Below, piece by piece: positions 8,984-18,672 of a stretch of 64,000 nt of DNA (positions within the stretch are counted from its first letter, which is position 1; every line of letters begins with the position of its first letter). A program made the translations under genes and the position numbers. Origin of the DNA: an uncultured Treponema sp. (GTDB taxonomy: Bacteria > Spirochaetota > Spirochaetia > Treponematales > Treponemataceae); contig CAMCRZ010000002.1 of NCBI GenBank assembly GCA_945877425.1, positions 155,553 through 219,552 of the forward strand. The letters run 5' to 3'. The notes under the pieces are model-generated. The model had not been told where the DNA came from, ran no database searches, and saw nothing but the letters and a program-made list of their open reading frames with translations.

Positions 8984-10487
8984 TTTTAGAACTGTCTCCT
9001 GCAATAGTATTCATAATATTTTCCTGAGAAAGCTGATTTCCGGTAAGTTCGCCTACAATTTTACGGTCACGCATAACAATAAGTTTAGAGCACACGTTAA
9101 GCATTTCCTGAATTTCCGAAGAAATGAAAGTTACGGCAACTCCGTCTTCTGCAAGTTTAAGAACAAGCTTCTGGATTTCAACTTTTGTACCAACATCAAT
9201 ACCGCGGGTAGGTTCATCAAGGATAAGATATTTTGGATGAGTCAAAAGCCATCGTGCTAAAATTACTTTCTGCTGATTTCCGCCTGACAGTGATTTAATA
9301 GGTGTTTCTTTGGATGCAGTTTTTATGTTAAGCACTTTAATGAATTCATCAGCAAATTTTTCCTGCTCAGCCCTTGAAATAGGTTTCCAGAATCCGCTTA
9401 AAACCTGCATTGCAAGAAGCATATTTTCCCTTACGCTAAGGTCAGGAATAATGCCGTCGCCCTTTCTGTCTTCTGGAAGATAGCCTATGCCGTTTTTCAT
9501 GGCATCAAGAGGCTTTTTGATTTTAACTTCTTTTCCGTCAACTTTTACATTTCCGCCTGTAACACGGTCTGCTGCAAAAATTGCCCTTACACTTTCGCTT
9601 CGTCCAGAGCCAAGAAGTCCTGTAAATCCGTTTACTTCACCTTTACGAAGAGCAAAGTCAAATGGCCTTACGCCTTCTGTGCTGCTTAAATCATGTGCTT
9701 CATAAACAAAGCTTCCATCTGCACCTGAAGATTTCCGTTCATCTTTAAGTTTAGAAATATCTTCAACATTTTTGCCAAGCATTGCTGAAACAAGTTCAAC
9801 CTGAGGCATATCTTTTATTTCATATTCGCCGACAAGTTCACCGTTACGCAAAACAGTGATTCTGTCGCAAACTTCATATACTTGTTCAAGAAAGTGGGTA
9901 ATAAATATAATTCCAACACCAGAACTTTTCAGTTCACGCATTAAAGTAAACAAAAGTTCAACTTCCCTTTCGTCAAGAGATGATGTAGGTTCGTCAAGAA
10001 TAAGGACTTTACACTGCATGTCAACAGCTCTGGCAATTGCAATCATCTGCTGAACTGCAAGAGAACAAGTTCCAAGCTGCTGCTTAGCTTTTGCAGGAAT
10101 ATTCAGACTTTCCAGAATTTCATCAGCCTTTTTTTCCTGCTCCTTGTGGTTTACAAAACAATACTTTCCCCGTCCAATAAAAATGTTTTCTGCAACAGTT
10201 AAATTAGGGCAAAGAGTAATTTCCTGATAAACAGTACTTATACCGGCATTTTGAGCGTCTTGCGGAGAACGAATATTTACAGTATTGCCGTCAACTGTAA
10301 TAACTCCGGAATCTTTTACATGAACACCTGTAAGAACTTTAACTAAAGTGGATTTTCCTGCACCGTTTTCACCCATAAGAGCATGAATTTCACCTTTACG
10401 GAGAGTGAAATCAACATTACTTAAGGCTTTTACTCCAGGGAATTCTTTAGAGATGTTCCGCATTGTAACAATAACATTATCTTCCAT
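8973..10487 (-). CDS. ytfR: Sugar ABC transporter ATPase with two nucleotide-binding domains, YtfR-like
   Basis: 504 aa with two fused ABC domains, typical of the carbohydrate uptake 2 (RbsA/YtfR) family. The first domain has Walker A GENGAGKST and Walker B VLILDEPTSSLDE. The second has LLGSGRSE in place of a canonical Walker A, as usual for the family, together with LSGGNQQKVILARWL and YLILDEPTRGIDVG. It powers the importer formed with the two permeases. A hairpin plus U-tract lies between this gene and the upstream binding-protein gene, suggesting reduced expression relative to the binding protein. Confidence 0.92.
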   Translation of the reverse strand: MEDNVIVTMRNISKEFPGVKALSNVDFTLRKGEIHALMGENGAGKSTLVKVLTGVHVKDSGVITVDGNTVNIRSPQDAQNAGISTVYQEITLCPNLTVAENIFIGRGKYCFVNHKEQEKKADEILESLNIPAKAKQQLGTCSLAVQQMIAIARAVDMQCKVLILDEPTSSLDEREVELLFTLMRELKSSGVGIIFITHFLEQVYEVCDRITVLRNGELVGEYEIKDMPQVELVSAMLGKNVEDISKLKDERKSSGADGSFVYEAHDLSSTEGVRPFDFALRKGEVNGFTGLLGSGRSESVRAIFAADRVTGGNVKVDGKEVKIKKPLDAMKNGIGYLPEDRKGDGIIPDLSVRENMLLAMQVLSGFWKPISRAEQEKFADEFIKVLNIKTASKETPIKSLSGGNQQKVILARWLLTHPKYLILDEPTRGIDVGTKVEIQKLVLKLAEDGVAVTFISSEIQEMLNVCSKLIVMRDRKIVGELTGNQLSQENIMNTIAGDSSKNER

Positions 10488-10518
10488 CTTTATAATTTTA
10501 CCTTCATTTTTTTTAGTG

Positions 10519-10558
10519 AAAAAAAAAGCGGTGAAATCTTTGGTTTAGAATTCACCGC
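10519..10558 (-). terminator. Intra-operon hairpin with U-tract (attenuating terminator)
   Basis: On the - strand, GCGGTGAA pairs with TTCACCGC (8-bp stem, 15-nt loop) and is followed by nine consecutive T. It lies between the binding-protein stop and the ATPase start, so partial termination would give excess binding protein. Confidence 0.75.
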
Positions 10559-10575
10559 CTGCAGAGAATTAAAAA

Positions 10576-11523
10576 TTATTCTCCAAGACCATATTTTTCA
10601 ATGTCTTCGTCTGTAATTGTTGCAGCATCAAAACCTTTTTCTTCAGAAATGATTTTCTTAGAAGGAACGTTTCCAGATTTGATCATTTCTTCAATTACAG
10701 ATGCCTGGAATGGAGAACACTGTCCGTCATAGTTCCAGTTACCGGCTTTAACTTCACGGAGAGCCCACTTGTTGCAGTCAAATCCCATGATAATAACATC
10801 GCCGTTTACACCGTGTGTAATTCCATGTTCATCAAGAGCAGCAACAGCACCTTTTGCCATACCGTCGTTTTCTGCATAGATAACATTGAATTTTTCACCG
10901 CTGTTGATTACAGCTTCAACGATTTTCTTTGCTTCTGCTTCGTCCCATGTAGCTGTCTGCTGAACAACTTTATTCATAGTTCCTGCAGCAAATTCCTTGT
11001 CAAGAGCAGCTGTACGTCCAATCTGTGCATCTGAACCCATTGCACCCTGGATATGAATAACATTGTATTCAGGAAGATTCTGTGCCTTAAGCCATGCAAC
11101 AGCTGTATCACCCTGGTTTGCCATGTCTGAAACTACAGCAGCTTCGTAAAGATCAGGTTCTGCATTAAGCATACGGTCAAAAAGGAAAACCTTAATTCCG
11201 GCAGTCTGTGCGTTTTTAAGAACCTTGCTCCATCCGTCTGTTGCAGCAGCAGAAAGAAGAATGTAATCTACTCCGTCTGTAATCATCTGTGAAGCAGCAT
11301 TTAACTGTTCATCATTCTTTAAGCTGTAAATTGTTTTAACGTCGTAGCCCTTTTCTTTAGTAAATACATCTTCAAAATCCTTAACGTTTGCTGCACGATA
11401 ACCTGATTCTGAAGGCGGATTGTTAATGATACCGATTTTGATTAAGTCAGATTTTTTTGCACATCCTAAAAACATTGTTGCAGTACAGGCAACTGCCGCT
11501 AAAACTGAAACCACTTTTTTCAT
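10576..11523 (-). CDS. ytfQ: Sugar-binding lipoprotein of the ABC importer, YtfQ/RbsB-like
   Basis: 315-aa Peripla_BP_4 protein. A signal peptide ends in the lipobox FLGC (Cys about residue 21), so it is a lipoprotein, tethered to the outer face of the inner membrane or the outer membrane. Ligand-cleft motifs include PPSESGYRAANV, DRML, and YAENDGMAKGAV. It is the first gene of the importer operon, with a strong AAGGAGG site 9 nt upstream of the ATG. It is more divergent from YtfQ than the anchored protein at 2677, which suggests that the two differ in role. The gene name is by position and family, and the substrate is unproven. Confidence 0.82.
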   Translation of the reverse strand: MKKVVSVLAAVACTATMFLGCAKKSDLIKIGIINNPPSESGYRAANVKDFEDVFTKEKGYDVKTIYSLKNDEQLNAASQMITDGVDYILLSAAATDGWSKVLKNAQTAGIKVFLFDRMLNAEPDLYEAAVVSDMANQGDTAVAWLKAQNLPEYNVIHIQGAMGSDAQIGRTAALDKEFAAGTMNKVVQQTATWDEAEAKKIVEAVINSGEKFNVIYAENDGMAKGAVAALDEHGITHGVNGDVIIMGFDCNKWALREVKAGNWNYDGQCSPFQASVIEEMIKSGNVPSKKIISEEKGFDAATITDEDIEKYGLGE

Positions 11524-11563
11524 CTAAATATTCCTCCTTAGATGTTTTATAAAACTTGAAATC

Positions 11564-11591
11564 ATAATACATCCAGTAAGGAAAATTTGAA
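11564..11591 (-). promoter_or_regulatory. Predicted promoter of the sugar importer operon
   Basis: On the - strand, -35 TTCAAA and -10 TATTAT are separated by 16 bp. Transcription would start about 34 nt before the binding-protein ATG, leaving room for the AAGGAGG ribosome site (11533-11539). The weak -35 fits an activator-dependent promoter. Confidence 0.5.
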
Positions 11592-11659
11592 ATTAAAATT
11601 TTTAGGAAAATAATTTGACTTTTTTAAGAAAAAATCCGGAAAAAACTTACTTTTTGGCG

Positions 11660-11701
11660 AAAAAGTTTAAAAAATTACGCAAAAAGTTTAAAAAATTACG
11701 C
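11660..11701. repeat. Perfect 21-bp tandem direct repeat, candidate AraC-type operator
   Basis: Two exact, abutting 21-bp copies, each containing GTTTAAAAAATTACG. They lie between the 3' end of rfbB and the importer promoter, about 70-110 bp upstream of the -35. A spacing of 21 bp equals two helical turns, so both copies face the same side of the DNA, as for paired AraC-type subunits. Binding by the 5238-6821 regulator is inferred. Confidence 0.6.
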
Positions 11702-11736
11702 ATTTGCAGGTTTATATCAGTAAAAAATCAATTTTT

Positions 11737-12885
11737 CTAAGATTCGTTAAGCCTGTATTCATAATTTTCCTTAATCCAGTTTTTATATTCTCCAGAAAGA
11801 ATGCGTTCTGTCCACTGAGTGTTGCTTAAATACCATTTTATAGTTGCAAGAAGTCCCTGTTCAAAAGGCATTTTTCTTTCCCAGCCAAGTTTTTCCTTTG
11901 CTTTAGTGCAGTCAATTGCATAGCGCTTGTCGTGACCAGGCCGGTCTTTTACGAAAACAATGTTTTTCTTTACGTCTTCAGCATTAAGGGAAAGCTGGCT
12001 GCATTCAAGTTCAATTACTTTGTTAAGAAGCGTAATGTTCTGCCATTCATTTTCTCCGCCTAAGTTCCATTTTTCTCCTGCAGGTGACTTTTTCATGATA
12101 TGCCATACGCCTCTGTTGTGATCTTCAACGTAAATCCAGTCACGTATGTTGTCGCCTTTACCGTAAACAGGAAGAGGCTTTCCGCTGCGGATATTCGTAA
12201 TCATTAAAGGAAGAAGCTTTTCCGGAAACTGATATGGTCCGTAGTTGTTGGTACAGTTTGAAAGAGTAACAGGAAGGCCGTAAGTGTGGAAATATGCCAT
12301 GACAAGATGATCGCTGCTTGCTTTTGAAGATGAATAAGGGCTTCTTGGGTCATAAGGTGTAGTTTCTTTAAAATAACCGCCTGCACCAAGAGAGCCGTAA
12401 ACTTCATCAGTGGAAATATGATGGAAAAGTACGTCATCACGCTGATTTTCAAGACTGACATTCCAGTAAGTGCGGGCTGCTTCAAGTAAAGTGAAAGTTC
12501 CTTCAATATTCGTTTTGATAAAATCAGCAGGACCTGAAATGGAACGGTCTACATGACTTTCTGCTGCAAAATGCACTACTGTATCAATATCGTACTGGGA
12601 AAATAGCCTGTTTACTTCACTGCTGTTGCAAATGTTGACTTTTTCAAAAAAGTACCGCCTTTTCTGCTTGTTTTTACATCCTGAACCGTATTTTTCATCA
12701 ACATCAGTCAGGGAATAAGGATTTCCTGCATAAGTAAGGCAGTCAGCATTTATAACCCTGCCGTCAAAATCACAGTCGCCGAAAAGTTCCCTGCTTACAG
12801 AAGAAAGATTAAACAGGTAATGAATGAAATTTGAACCTATAAAGCCTGAGCCGCCTGTAACAAGTATATTTTTAAGTTTTCTCAT
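11737..12885 (-). CDS. rfbB: dTDP-glucose 4,6-dehydratase
   Basis: 382-aa extended short-chain dehydrogenase that converts dTDP-glucose to the 4-keto-6-deoxy sugar. The NAD-binding motif GGSGFIGSNF lies at about residues 11-20. The active site has STDEVYG and YSSSK, and GDNIRDWIYVEDH and NLGGENEWQN are also conserved. It is slightly longer than the usual 340-355 aa because of extra residues after the first helix (about 28-45) and around residues 65-78. It sits 26 nt downstream of rfbA in the same unit. It feeds the glycan genes in this window. Confidence 0.95.
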   Translation of the reverse strand: MRKLKNILVTGGSGFIGSNFIHYLFNLSSVSRELFGDCDFDGRVINADCLTYAGNPYSLTDVDEKYGSGCKNKQKRRYFFEKVNICNSSEVNRLFSQYDIDTVVHFAAESHVDRSISGPADFIKTNIEGTFTLLEAARTYWNVSLENQRDDVLFHHISTDEVYGSLGAGGYFKETTPYDPRSPYSSSKASSDHLVMAYFHTYGLPVTLSNCTNNYGPYQFPEKLLPLMITNIRSGKPLPVYGKGDNIRDWIYVEDHNRGVWHIMKKSPAGEKWNLGGENEWQNITLLNKVIELECSQLSLNAEDVKKNIVFVKDRPGHDKRYAIDCTKAKEKLGWERKMPFEQGLLATIKWYLSNTQWTERILSGEYKNWIKENYEYRLNES

Positions 12886-12911
12886 TTTAAAATTCCGTAA
12901 TAAAAATTAAA

Positions 12912-13787
12912 TTAAAAGTTATCGGCAATAAACTTAAGGTAATCGCCGTAATCAGTTTTGTAAGTTTCAGAGATTTTTAAAAGCTGCTCTCTTGAAATCC
13001 ACTTATTCCTGTAAGCAATTTCTTCAATGCACGCAACGTAAAGTCCCTGCCTTTTTTGAATAGTTTCAACGTAATTTCCTGCTTCCTGCAAGCCTTCGTA
13101 AGTTCCCGTATCAAGCCAGGCAAGACCGCGTCCTAAAATTTCAACGTTAAGCTTTCCTTTTTCAAGATAAGCGTTATTTACAGACGTAATTTCAAGTTCC
13201 CCACGGCTGCTTGGCTTTACGTTTTTTGCAATTTCAATTACTTCGTTTGTGTAAAAATACAATCCTGGAACTGCATAATTTGATTTTGGAACAGCAGGTT
13301 TTTCTTCCAGGGAAATTACCTTATTCTGACTGTCAAATTCAACTACGCCGTAAGCACATGGATTTTTTACGTAATAGCCGAAAATTGTTGCACACTTATT
13401 TTCAAGGGTTTTGGCAACAGTCTGAACAAGCTGCTCTGCAAAGCCCTGTCCGAAAAATATATTGTCCCCTAAAACTAATGCAGCATCATCATTTCCAATA
13501 AACTTTTCTCCAATAATAAAAGCTTCTGCCAGCCCTTTTGGTTTTTCCTGTACAGCATATTCAAAAGACATTCCAAGATTTTCGCCGTTGCCGAAAAGAT
13601 TTTTAAATACAGGCAGATCTCTTGGCGTTGAAATAACAAGCACTTCCCTGATTCCTGCCAGCATAAGCACGCTGAGAGGATAATAAATCATAGGCTTGTC
13701 ATAAATTGGCAGAATCTGCTTGGAAACAGCTTTTGTAAGCGGATAAAGACGTGTTCCGGAACCTCCGGCAAGAATAATACCTTTCAT
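12912..13787 (-). CDS. rfbA: Glucose-1-phosphate thymidylyltransferase
   Basis: 291 aa, the standard length. It makes dTDP-glucose from glucose-1-phosphate and dTTP. The nucleotide-binding signature [11 protein letters not shown] is at residues 8-18, followed by the [17 protein letters not shown] block, LGDNIFFG and FVEKP-like SLEEKP. It is the first gene of the rfbAB unit. The ATG is only 6 nt downstream of a good -10 box and has no Shine-Dalgarno, so its mRNA is predicted to be leaderless. Confidence 0.96.
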   Translation of the reverse strand: MKGIILAGGSGTRLYPLTKAVSKQILPIYDKPMIYYPLSVLMLAGIREVLVISTPRDLPVFKNLFGNGENLGMSFEYAVQEKPKGLAEAFIIGEKFIGNDDAALVLGDNIFFGQGFAEQLVQTVAKTLENKCATIFGYYVKNPCAYGVVEFDSQNKVISLEEKPAVPKSNYAVPGLYFYTNEVIEIAKNVKPSSRGELEITSVNNAYLEKGKLNVEILGRGLAWLDTGTYEGLQEAGNYVETIQKRQGLYVACIEEIAYRNKWISREQLLKISETYKTDYGDYLKFIADNF

Positions 13788-13793
13788 AACAAT

Positions 13794-13822
13794 ATTTTAT
13801 CAGACTTTCATTAAATTGTCAT
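13794..13822 (-). promoter_or_regulatory. Predicted leaderless promoter of rfbA
   Basis: On the - strand, -35 ATGACA and -10 TAAAAT with 17-bp spacing. The -10 ends 6 nt before the ATG, so the start point should fall on or next to the start codon. Confidence 0.6.
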
Positions 13823-13919
13823 TATGGGTTTTATCATGCATAAAGTCCGCTGGTGCTGATCCTTTAAAACAGACGATTCAATACCGGCACTTCAACAGGG
13901 AAAATCTGTTTTTAAGCCT

Positions 13920-14927
13920 TTACTTTTTGCCTTTAAGCTTTTTTGCAAAAGAGCGCAGTGCACTGACAGTTCCTTCCATAAAGTTAAACAGCCAGGGAAG
14001 TTTGTTTTTTATATCAGCAAGGGTAAAAGTAAGCGGTGACTGCATTATGCCTGCTATTCTTGAATCATTTACGAGATGCACTTTGTTAAACTGAAACAGA
14101 GGCTCTTTTATTAAAGCTGAAATTTCTTCTGAAATTACGCCTGTATTTTTTATTGTAAGCTGAAGGTTTTTGTCTGCAAGCTTGTAGTATGGAAGATAAT
14201 TTTTTCCGCTGAATTCTGAAGAATAATAGTGGATTATTTCTGCATCTTTTAAAAACGCAAGGCCGCCATGACTTGGCTGACAGTTCCATTTTCCGGGAAG
14301 TTCCTTTACAATCATATTCATTCTATAGCTTGCTTCGGTAAATGCAGCCTGATCGTGATGATCTTTTTTTTAGTAGAAAGAATATTCCCATAGTTTTTTC
14401 CATTGGGCAAAAAATTCTTTGGTTTCCTGACATTTTCTTACGAGAAGCACTCCTGAGTTTATGTTTATCCTGGTTGCTGCTTCACCTTTAAAGCCCAGCT
14501 TTTTGTCTCTTTTCAGAAAATATTTTTTGTGAATATGCTCGTCAATGGTTACGTGACCGTCTAAAACTCCTCCAATCATCATAGGATAAGAGCGGGTATC
14601 TTCAATTTCAGATAAATCACGGCAGATAATCGTATCGCAGTCTATAAAAAGAAAGTCGTCGTCTATGTAAGAAGAAATGTCTGTTTTTATAAGCCTTGAA
14701 CGCTCAATGTTTGAAGCTTTTTCGTCAAATTCAATGGAAACGATGTGTGCAATCCTGCTTAATTCAGTGCGCTTGTTTTCCTGCGTAAAAGTCTGAAATG
14801 TTTTGTTGTCTGTAAGAACTGTAACTTTTGCTTCCGGCATATAAAGGCGTAATGAAGTTACAGACATAAGGCACTGTTCGTAATATAAGTCTTTTGTAGT
14901 TGATGTTAATACGTAAACGTAAGTCAT
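13920..14927 (-). pseudogene. GT8-like glycosyltransferase interrupted by an in-frame TAA
   Basis: The ORF track shows two pieces (185 aa and 133 aa). They are in the same frame, separated only by a TAA at 14370-14372 and 16 sense codons. Reading through joins WEYSFY to KKDHHDQAAFTEASY, and HHDQAAF is the conserved late motif expected in family 8 transferases. The N-terminal half has the DXD metal/nucleotide site (FIDCDTIICRDL) and ININSGVLLVR. The full product would be about 335 aa. As read it is a nonsense-interrupted gene, and the 185-aa fragment alone lacks the acceptor half. It could be a real recent mutation or a sequence error. It lies downstream of the MCP promoter region on the opposite strand. 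Confidence 0.8.
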
Positions 14928-14934
14928 ATCAGAA

Positions 14935-14963
14935 AGTATACTATATAATCTGTAAAAAATCCA
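14935..14963 (-). promoter_or_regulatory. Predicted near-leaderless promoter of the GT8-like gene
   Basis: On the - strand, -10 TATACT ends 7 nt before the ATG. The -35 at 17-bp spacing (TGGATT) is weak. No Shine-Dalgarno is visible. Confidence 0.4.
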
Positions 14964-15053
14964 TTACACACAAACGTCATTCCGAACGCTGCGCCACATT
15001 TCCACGTACTTGCAGGCAATCTGTAAAAAAAATGTTTTATTTATTAGAATATG

Positions 15054-15062
15054 TGGTATAAT
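15054..15062 (+). promoter_or_regulatory. Extended -10 promoter of the chemoreceptor gene
   Basis: TGGTATAAT is an extended -10 element (TG-N-TATAAT) with a poor -35. Transcription would start near 15069, leaving a leader of about 78 nt that contains AAGGGG just upstream of the ATG. Confidence 0.5.
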
Positions 15063-15146
15063 GAAAATAGGCTTTGGTAAGGCCTGAAATCATTAAAAAA
15101 TATAAATTTCATGATTATTATTCAAAATCTACACTAAGGGGTTCTT

Positions 15147-17240
15147 ATGAGTGAAATTAAAAATCGTAGCGGACTTGTTACTAAAATTTGTACTGCAGTA
15201 GCTGCAATTATTATTGCCGCTTTTACTATTATTTGCATTTTCTTTACAAAAAAATCAAAAACAATAATTTTTGAAGATTACGTTGAAAATGTAAATGTCA
15301 TATCAGAAAATTACAGCCAGAACATTTCAAACTGGCTTTCCAAAGGAATATATCTTCTTGATATGTACACAAAAAGTACAGAAATTTACGAAAGCAAATC
15401 AACAGAAGAAATAGCTGAATGGTTAAAAAATACGCCTGCCAGGCGTTCACAGGAATTTGAATACGTTCTTTTCATTGATAAAGACGGAAATTCTTACTAC
15501 GATTCAGGCGCAACAGGAAATCACAGTGACAGAAGTTACTTTAAGACAATCGTTTCAGGAAAATCAACATTCTGCATCACAGATCCAATCATAACAAAAT
15601 CAACAGGAAGAAAAGCCGTAATGATAGCAAAAGGCGCTTACGACAAAAACGGTTCTTTAAGAGGCGTATTTGTAGGCGTTCATCCAATGGAATATCTGCA
15701 GAACACAATTTCCAAGTTTACACTTGGCGATGAAGGCTATGCATTTATCATTGACAGCGAAGGTGTCTGCGTAGCCCACAAAGATGCATCTTATGTTAAC
15801 AAAAATTACGTTACAGGCGATGATGTTGCCCAGGACATAAAGTACATAGCTTCACAGATGAAAAACGGTGTTTCAGGAACAGATTATCTTTATAAGGGAA
15901 CTAAAAGCGAACGTTTTGTTTCATACAATCCTATAGACAATACAGGCTGGTCTATTGCAGTTGTAGTTCCAAACTCTCAGATTGAAAAAAGTTCGGTTAT
16001 TTTACGCAACTCATTGATTATAGGCTGTATTTTAATAGTATCAGTTATTTTAATTGTACTTTCACTTCTCCTTTCAAGTTCTTTAAAACCGCTTAAAGTT
16101 GTAGTAGACAGAGTTGAAGGAATTGCAACAGGAAATGCAGACTTGACACGCAGAATTAAATCAAATGCAAAATACGAAATCGGTGCTGTATGTCAGGGCG
16201 TAAATATGTTCATTGAAAAAATCCACAACATCATTTCTAAAATCAAAAAGACAAAAGGCACACTTGAAAGCGTAGACAGTTTGTTTGCTGATGCAATTCA
16301 GGACACTCAAAGTTCCATTACAGAAATCCTTGCAAACATTGAAAGCGTAAAGACTCACATTACAAAGCAGAATTCAAGCGTTCACGGTACTGCAAGTGCT
16401 GTTACCCAGATTACTACAAACATTCAGTCTCTTGAAAAAATGATTGAAAACCAGTCAACAGGCGTAACTCAGGCAAGTTCTGCTATTGAAGAAATGATTG
16501 GAAACATCAGTTCAGTAAATCAGTCTGTAGAAAAAATGGCAGGCGCATTTGAACAGCTTCAGGTTAATGCTACTACAGGTTCCCAGAAACAGAGCGTTGT
16601 AAATGATCACATTGAACAGATTGAAGCACAGTCTGTTATGCTCCAGGAAGCCAACACAGCTATTGCTGCTATTGCCGAACAGACAAACCTTCTTGCAATG
16701 AATGCTGCCATTGAAGCCGCTCATGCAGGTGAAGCAGGTAAAGGATTTTCTGTTGTTGCAGACGAAATCAGGAAACTTTCCGAAACTTCTTCAACACAAT
16801 CCAAGACTATTGGCGAACAGCTTAATAAAATCAAGGAGTCTATAGAAAAAGTCGTAACTTCATCTTCTGAAAGTTCAGACGCATTTACAGCTGTATCTGC
16901 AAACATTGAAACTACAGATGAACTTGTACGCAATATTCGTGCCGCAATGCAGGAACAGCAGGAAGGTTCTAAGCAGGTACTTGAAGCTTTACAGATTATG
17001 GGCGATGCAACACAGGAAGTTCGTTCTGCTGCAAAGGAAATGTCTTCCGGTTCTCAGTCAATCCTTAATGAAGTTTCAGCTCTTAAAGACTTTACTGACG
17101 AAATGCAGACAAGTATGGGCGAAATGGACGTTGGTGCCAAGAAAATCAGCGAAACAGGCACTGAACTTACAAACATTTCTTCTCAAATGCAGGACGCAGT
17201 ATTCCTGATTGGAAAAGAAATCGATCAGTTTAAGGTTTGA
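15147..17240 (+). CDS. Methyl-accepting chemotaxis protein with Cache sensor
   Basis: 697-aa inner-membrane chemoreceptor. TM1 is at about residues 13-36. A periplasmic double-Cache-type ligand domain follows (about 40-285, with FVLFIDKDG-like [16 protein letters not shown] and [12 protein letters not shown]), then TM2 (about 290-312), HAMP (about 312-365) and a long cytoplasmic coiled coil. The conserved hairpin tip lies near residue 510 ([26 protein letters not shown]). It would signal through CheA/CheW, which are not in this window, to the flagellar motor encoded later. No CheR-tethering pentapeptide is evident at the C-terminus. The ligand is unknown. Confidence 0.95.
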   Translation: MSEIKNRSGLVTKICTAVAAIIIAAFTIICIFFTKKSKTIIFEDYVENVNVISENYSQNISNWLSKGIYLLDMYTKSTEIYESKSTEEIAEWLKNTPARRSQEFEYVLFIDKDGNSYYDSGATGNHSDRSYFKTIVSGKSTFCITDPIITKSTGRKAVMIAKGAYDKNGSLRGVFVGVHPMEYLQNTISKFTLGDEGYAFIIDSEGVCVAHKDASYVNKNYVTGDDVAQDIKYIASQMKNGVSGTDYLYKGTKSERFVSYNPIDNTGWSIAVVVPNSQIEKSSVILRNSLIIGCILIVSVILIVLSLLLSSSLKPLKVVVDRVEGIATGNADLTRRIKSNAKYEIGAVCQGVNMFIEKIHNIISKIKKTKGTLESVDSLFADAIQDTQSSITEILANIESVKTHITKQNSSVHGTASAVTQITTNIQSLEKMIENQSTGVTQASSAIEEMIGNISSVNQSVEKMAGAFEQLQVNATTGSQKQSVVNDHIEQIEAQSVMLQEANTAIAAIAEQTNLLAMNAAIEAAHAGEAGKGFSVVADEIRKLSETSSTQSKTIGEQLNKIKESIEKVVTSSSESSDAFTAVSANIETTDELVRNIRAAMQEQQEGSKQVLEALQIMGDATQEVRSAAKEMSSGSQSILNEVSALKDFTDEMQTSMGEMDVGAKKISETGTELTNISSQMQDAVFLIGKEIDQFKV

Positions 17241-17269
17241 TAAAAACTTCAGTTTAAAGTAAAATCCAT

Positions 17270-17309
17270 GCACGATGTTTTTGCCAGCAGCAGAATGTCG
17301 TGCTTTTTT
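17270..17309 (+). terminator. Rho-independent terminator after the chemoreceptor gene
   Basis: GCACGA pairs with TCGTGC, extended inward by G-U and A-U pairs, and is followed by six T. It lies 30 nt after the MCP stop. Confidence 0.75.
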
Positions 17310-17362
17310 ATTTTACAAAAATAGAGTAAAATCATAAAAGTCAGAAAAATCAGGAGCAGAAT

Positions 17363-18547
17363 ATGAAAATTGCAGTTGCCGGTACAGGTTACGTTGGACT
17401 TTCAAATGCCATTCTTCTTTCCCAGCATAATGAAGTTTACGCAGTAGATGTTATTCAGTCAAAAGTTGATTTAATCAATTCAAAAAAATCACCTATCATA
17501 GACAAGGAAATTTCAGAGTATCTTTCAGAAAAAAAACTGAACTTAACGGCTACAACAGACGGAAAACTTGCCTACAAAGATGCAGATTTCATCATTATTT
17601 CTACGCCTACAAATTACGACCCTGAAAAAAATTATTTTGACACTTCTTCCATTGACGCCGTAATTAAAGTTATAAAGGAATGCGGTTCAAAAGCAACTGT
17701 AGTAATAAAGTCAACAGTTCCTGTAGGTTACACGGAAAAGCTCAGGGCAGAAACAGGCTATAAAGATATGATTTTTTCTCCTGAATTCCTGCGTGAAGGT
17801 CATGCACTTTATGACAATCTTTATCCAAGCCGCATAGTTGTAAGTTACCCCAAAGATGATGAAAGTTTAAGGGAAAAAGCCTGTCAGTTTGCTTCACTTT
17901 TAAAAGAAGGCGCCTTAAAAAAAGACATTACAGTGCTCTACCCTCACTGCACTGAAGCCGAAGCAATAAAGCTTTTTGCAAACACTTACCTTGCACTTAG
18001 AGTTGCCTATTTTAACGAACTGGACACTTATGCAGAATTACGAGGACTTAATACAAAGGAAATAATTCAGGGAGTAAGCCTTGATCCAAGAATAGGTGAC
18101 TTTTACAACAACCCTTCTTTTGGTTACGGCGGATATTGTCTTCCAAAGGATACAAAGCAGCTTCTTGCCAACTACAACGATGTTCCGCAGAATTTAATTC
18201 AGGCAATAGTTGATTCAAACACTACACGAAAAGATTTTATTGCACGCCAGATTATTGAAAGGAATCCTGAAACTGTAGGAATTTACCGTCTTACAATGAA
18301 AGCGAACAGCGACAACTTCCGCCAGAGTTCAATTCAGGGAGTAATGAAGCGCATTAAGGCAAGAGGAATTAACGTTATTATTTACGAACCTTCGCTTAAA
18401 GAAGAAAGTTTTTTCAATTCAAAAGTTGTAACTGATTTTCAGGAATTTAAAAACAAAAGTGACGTTATAATTGCAAACAGAATGGAAAGTTCCCTGGAAG
18501 ACGTAAAGGAAAAAGTCTACACAAGAGATCTTTTTTCACGAGACTGA
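17363..18547 (+). CDS. ugd: UDP-glucose 6-dehydrogenase
   Basis: 394 aa, the short bacterial Ugd form. It oxidises UDP-glucose to UDP-glucuronate. The N-terminal NAD-binding motif is [37 protein letters not shown] and the catalytic Cys in [15 protein letters not shown] are all present. AGGAG sits 7 nt before the ATG. It stands at the head of the envelope-polymer cluster and would supply a uronic acid for that glycan. The glycan itself is not determined by the sequence. Confidence 0.95.
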   Translation: MKIAVAGTGYVGLSNAILLSQHNEVYAVDVIQSKVDLINSKKSPIIDKEISEYLSEKKLNLTATTDGKLAYKDADFIIISTPTNYDPEKNYFDTSSIDAVIKVIKECGSKATVVIKSTVPVGYTEKLRAETGYKDMIFSPEFLREGHALYDNLYPSRIVVSYPKDDESLREKACQFASLLKEGALKKDITVLYPHCTEAEAIKLFANTYLALRVAYFNELDTYAELRGLNTKEIIQGVSLDPRIGDFYNNPSFGYGGYCLPKDTKQLLANYNDVPQNLIQAIVDSNTTRKDFIARQIIERNPETVGIYRLTMKANSDNFRQSSIQGVMKRIKARGINVIIYEPSLKEESFFNSKVVTDFQEFKNKSDVIIANRMESSLEDVKEKVYTRDLFSRD

Positions 18548-18672
18548 TTAAAGTTTTTTATATTTGCAAAGCCGCTTTTACGATTATTGAAAACTGTCGT
18601 TTTTTTCATTAAACTAGAAAATGGCGCTTTAAAAACAAGCATATTACTTTACATTCGAATGGAAATAAAAAA

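Noticed and set aside
12204-12506. 100-aa - strand ORF inside rfbB
   Set aside because: Alternate-frame shadow on the same strand as rfbB, whose frame is clearly coding.
14941-15040. Repeated ATCTGTAAAAAA segments between the GT8-like gene and the chemoreceptor
   Set aside because: Two short A-rich copies about 75 bp apart. There is no symmetry or relation to the promoters, and they are probably chance.
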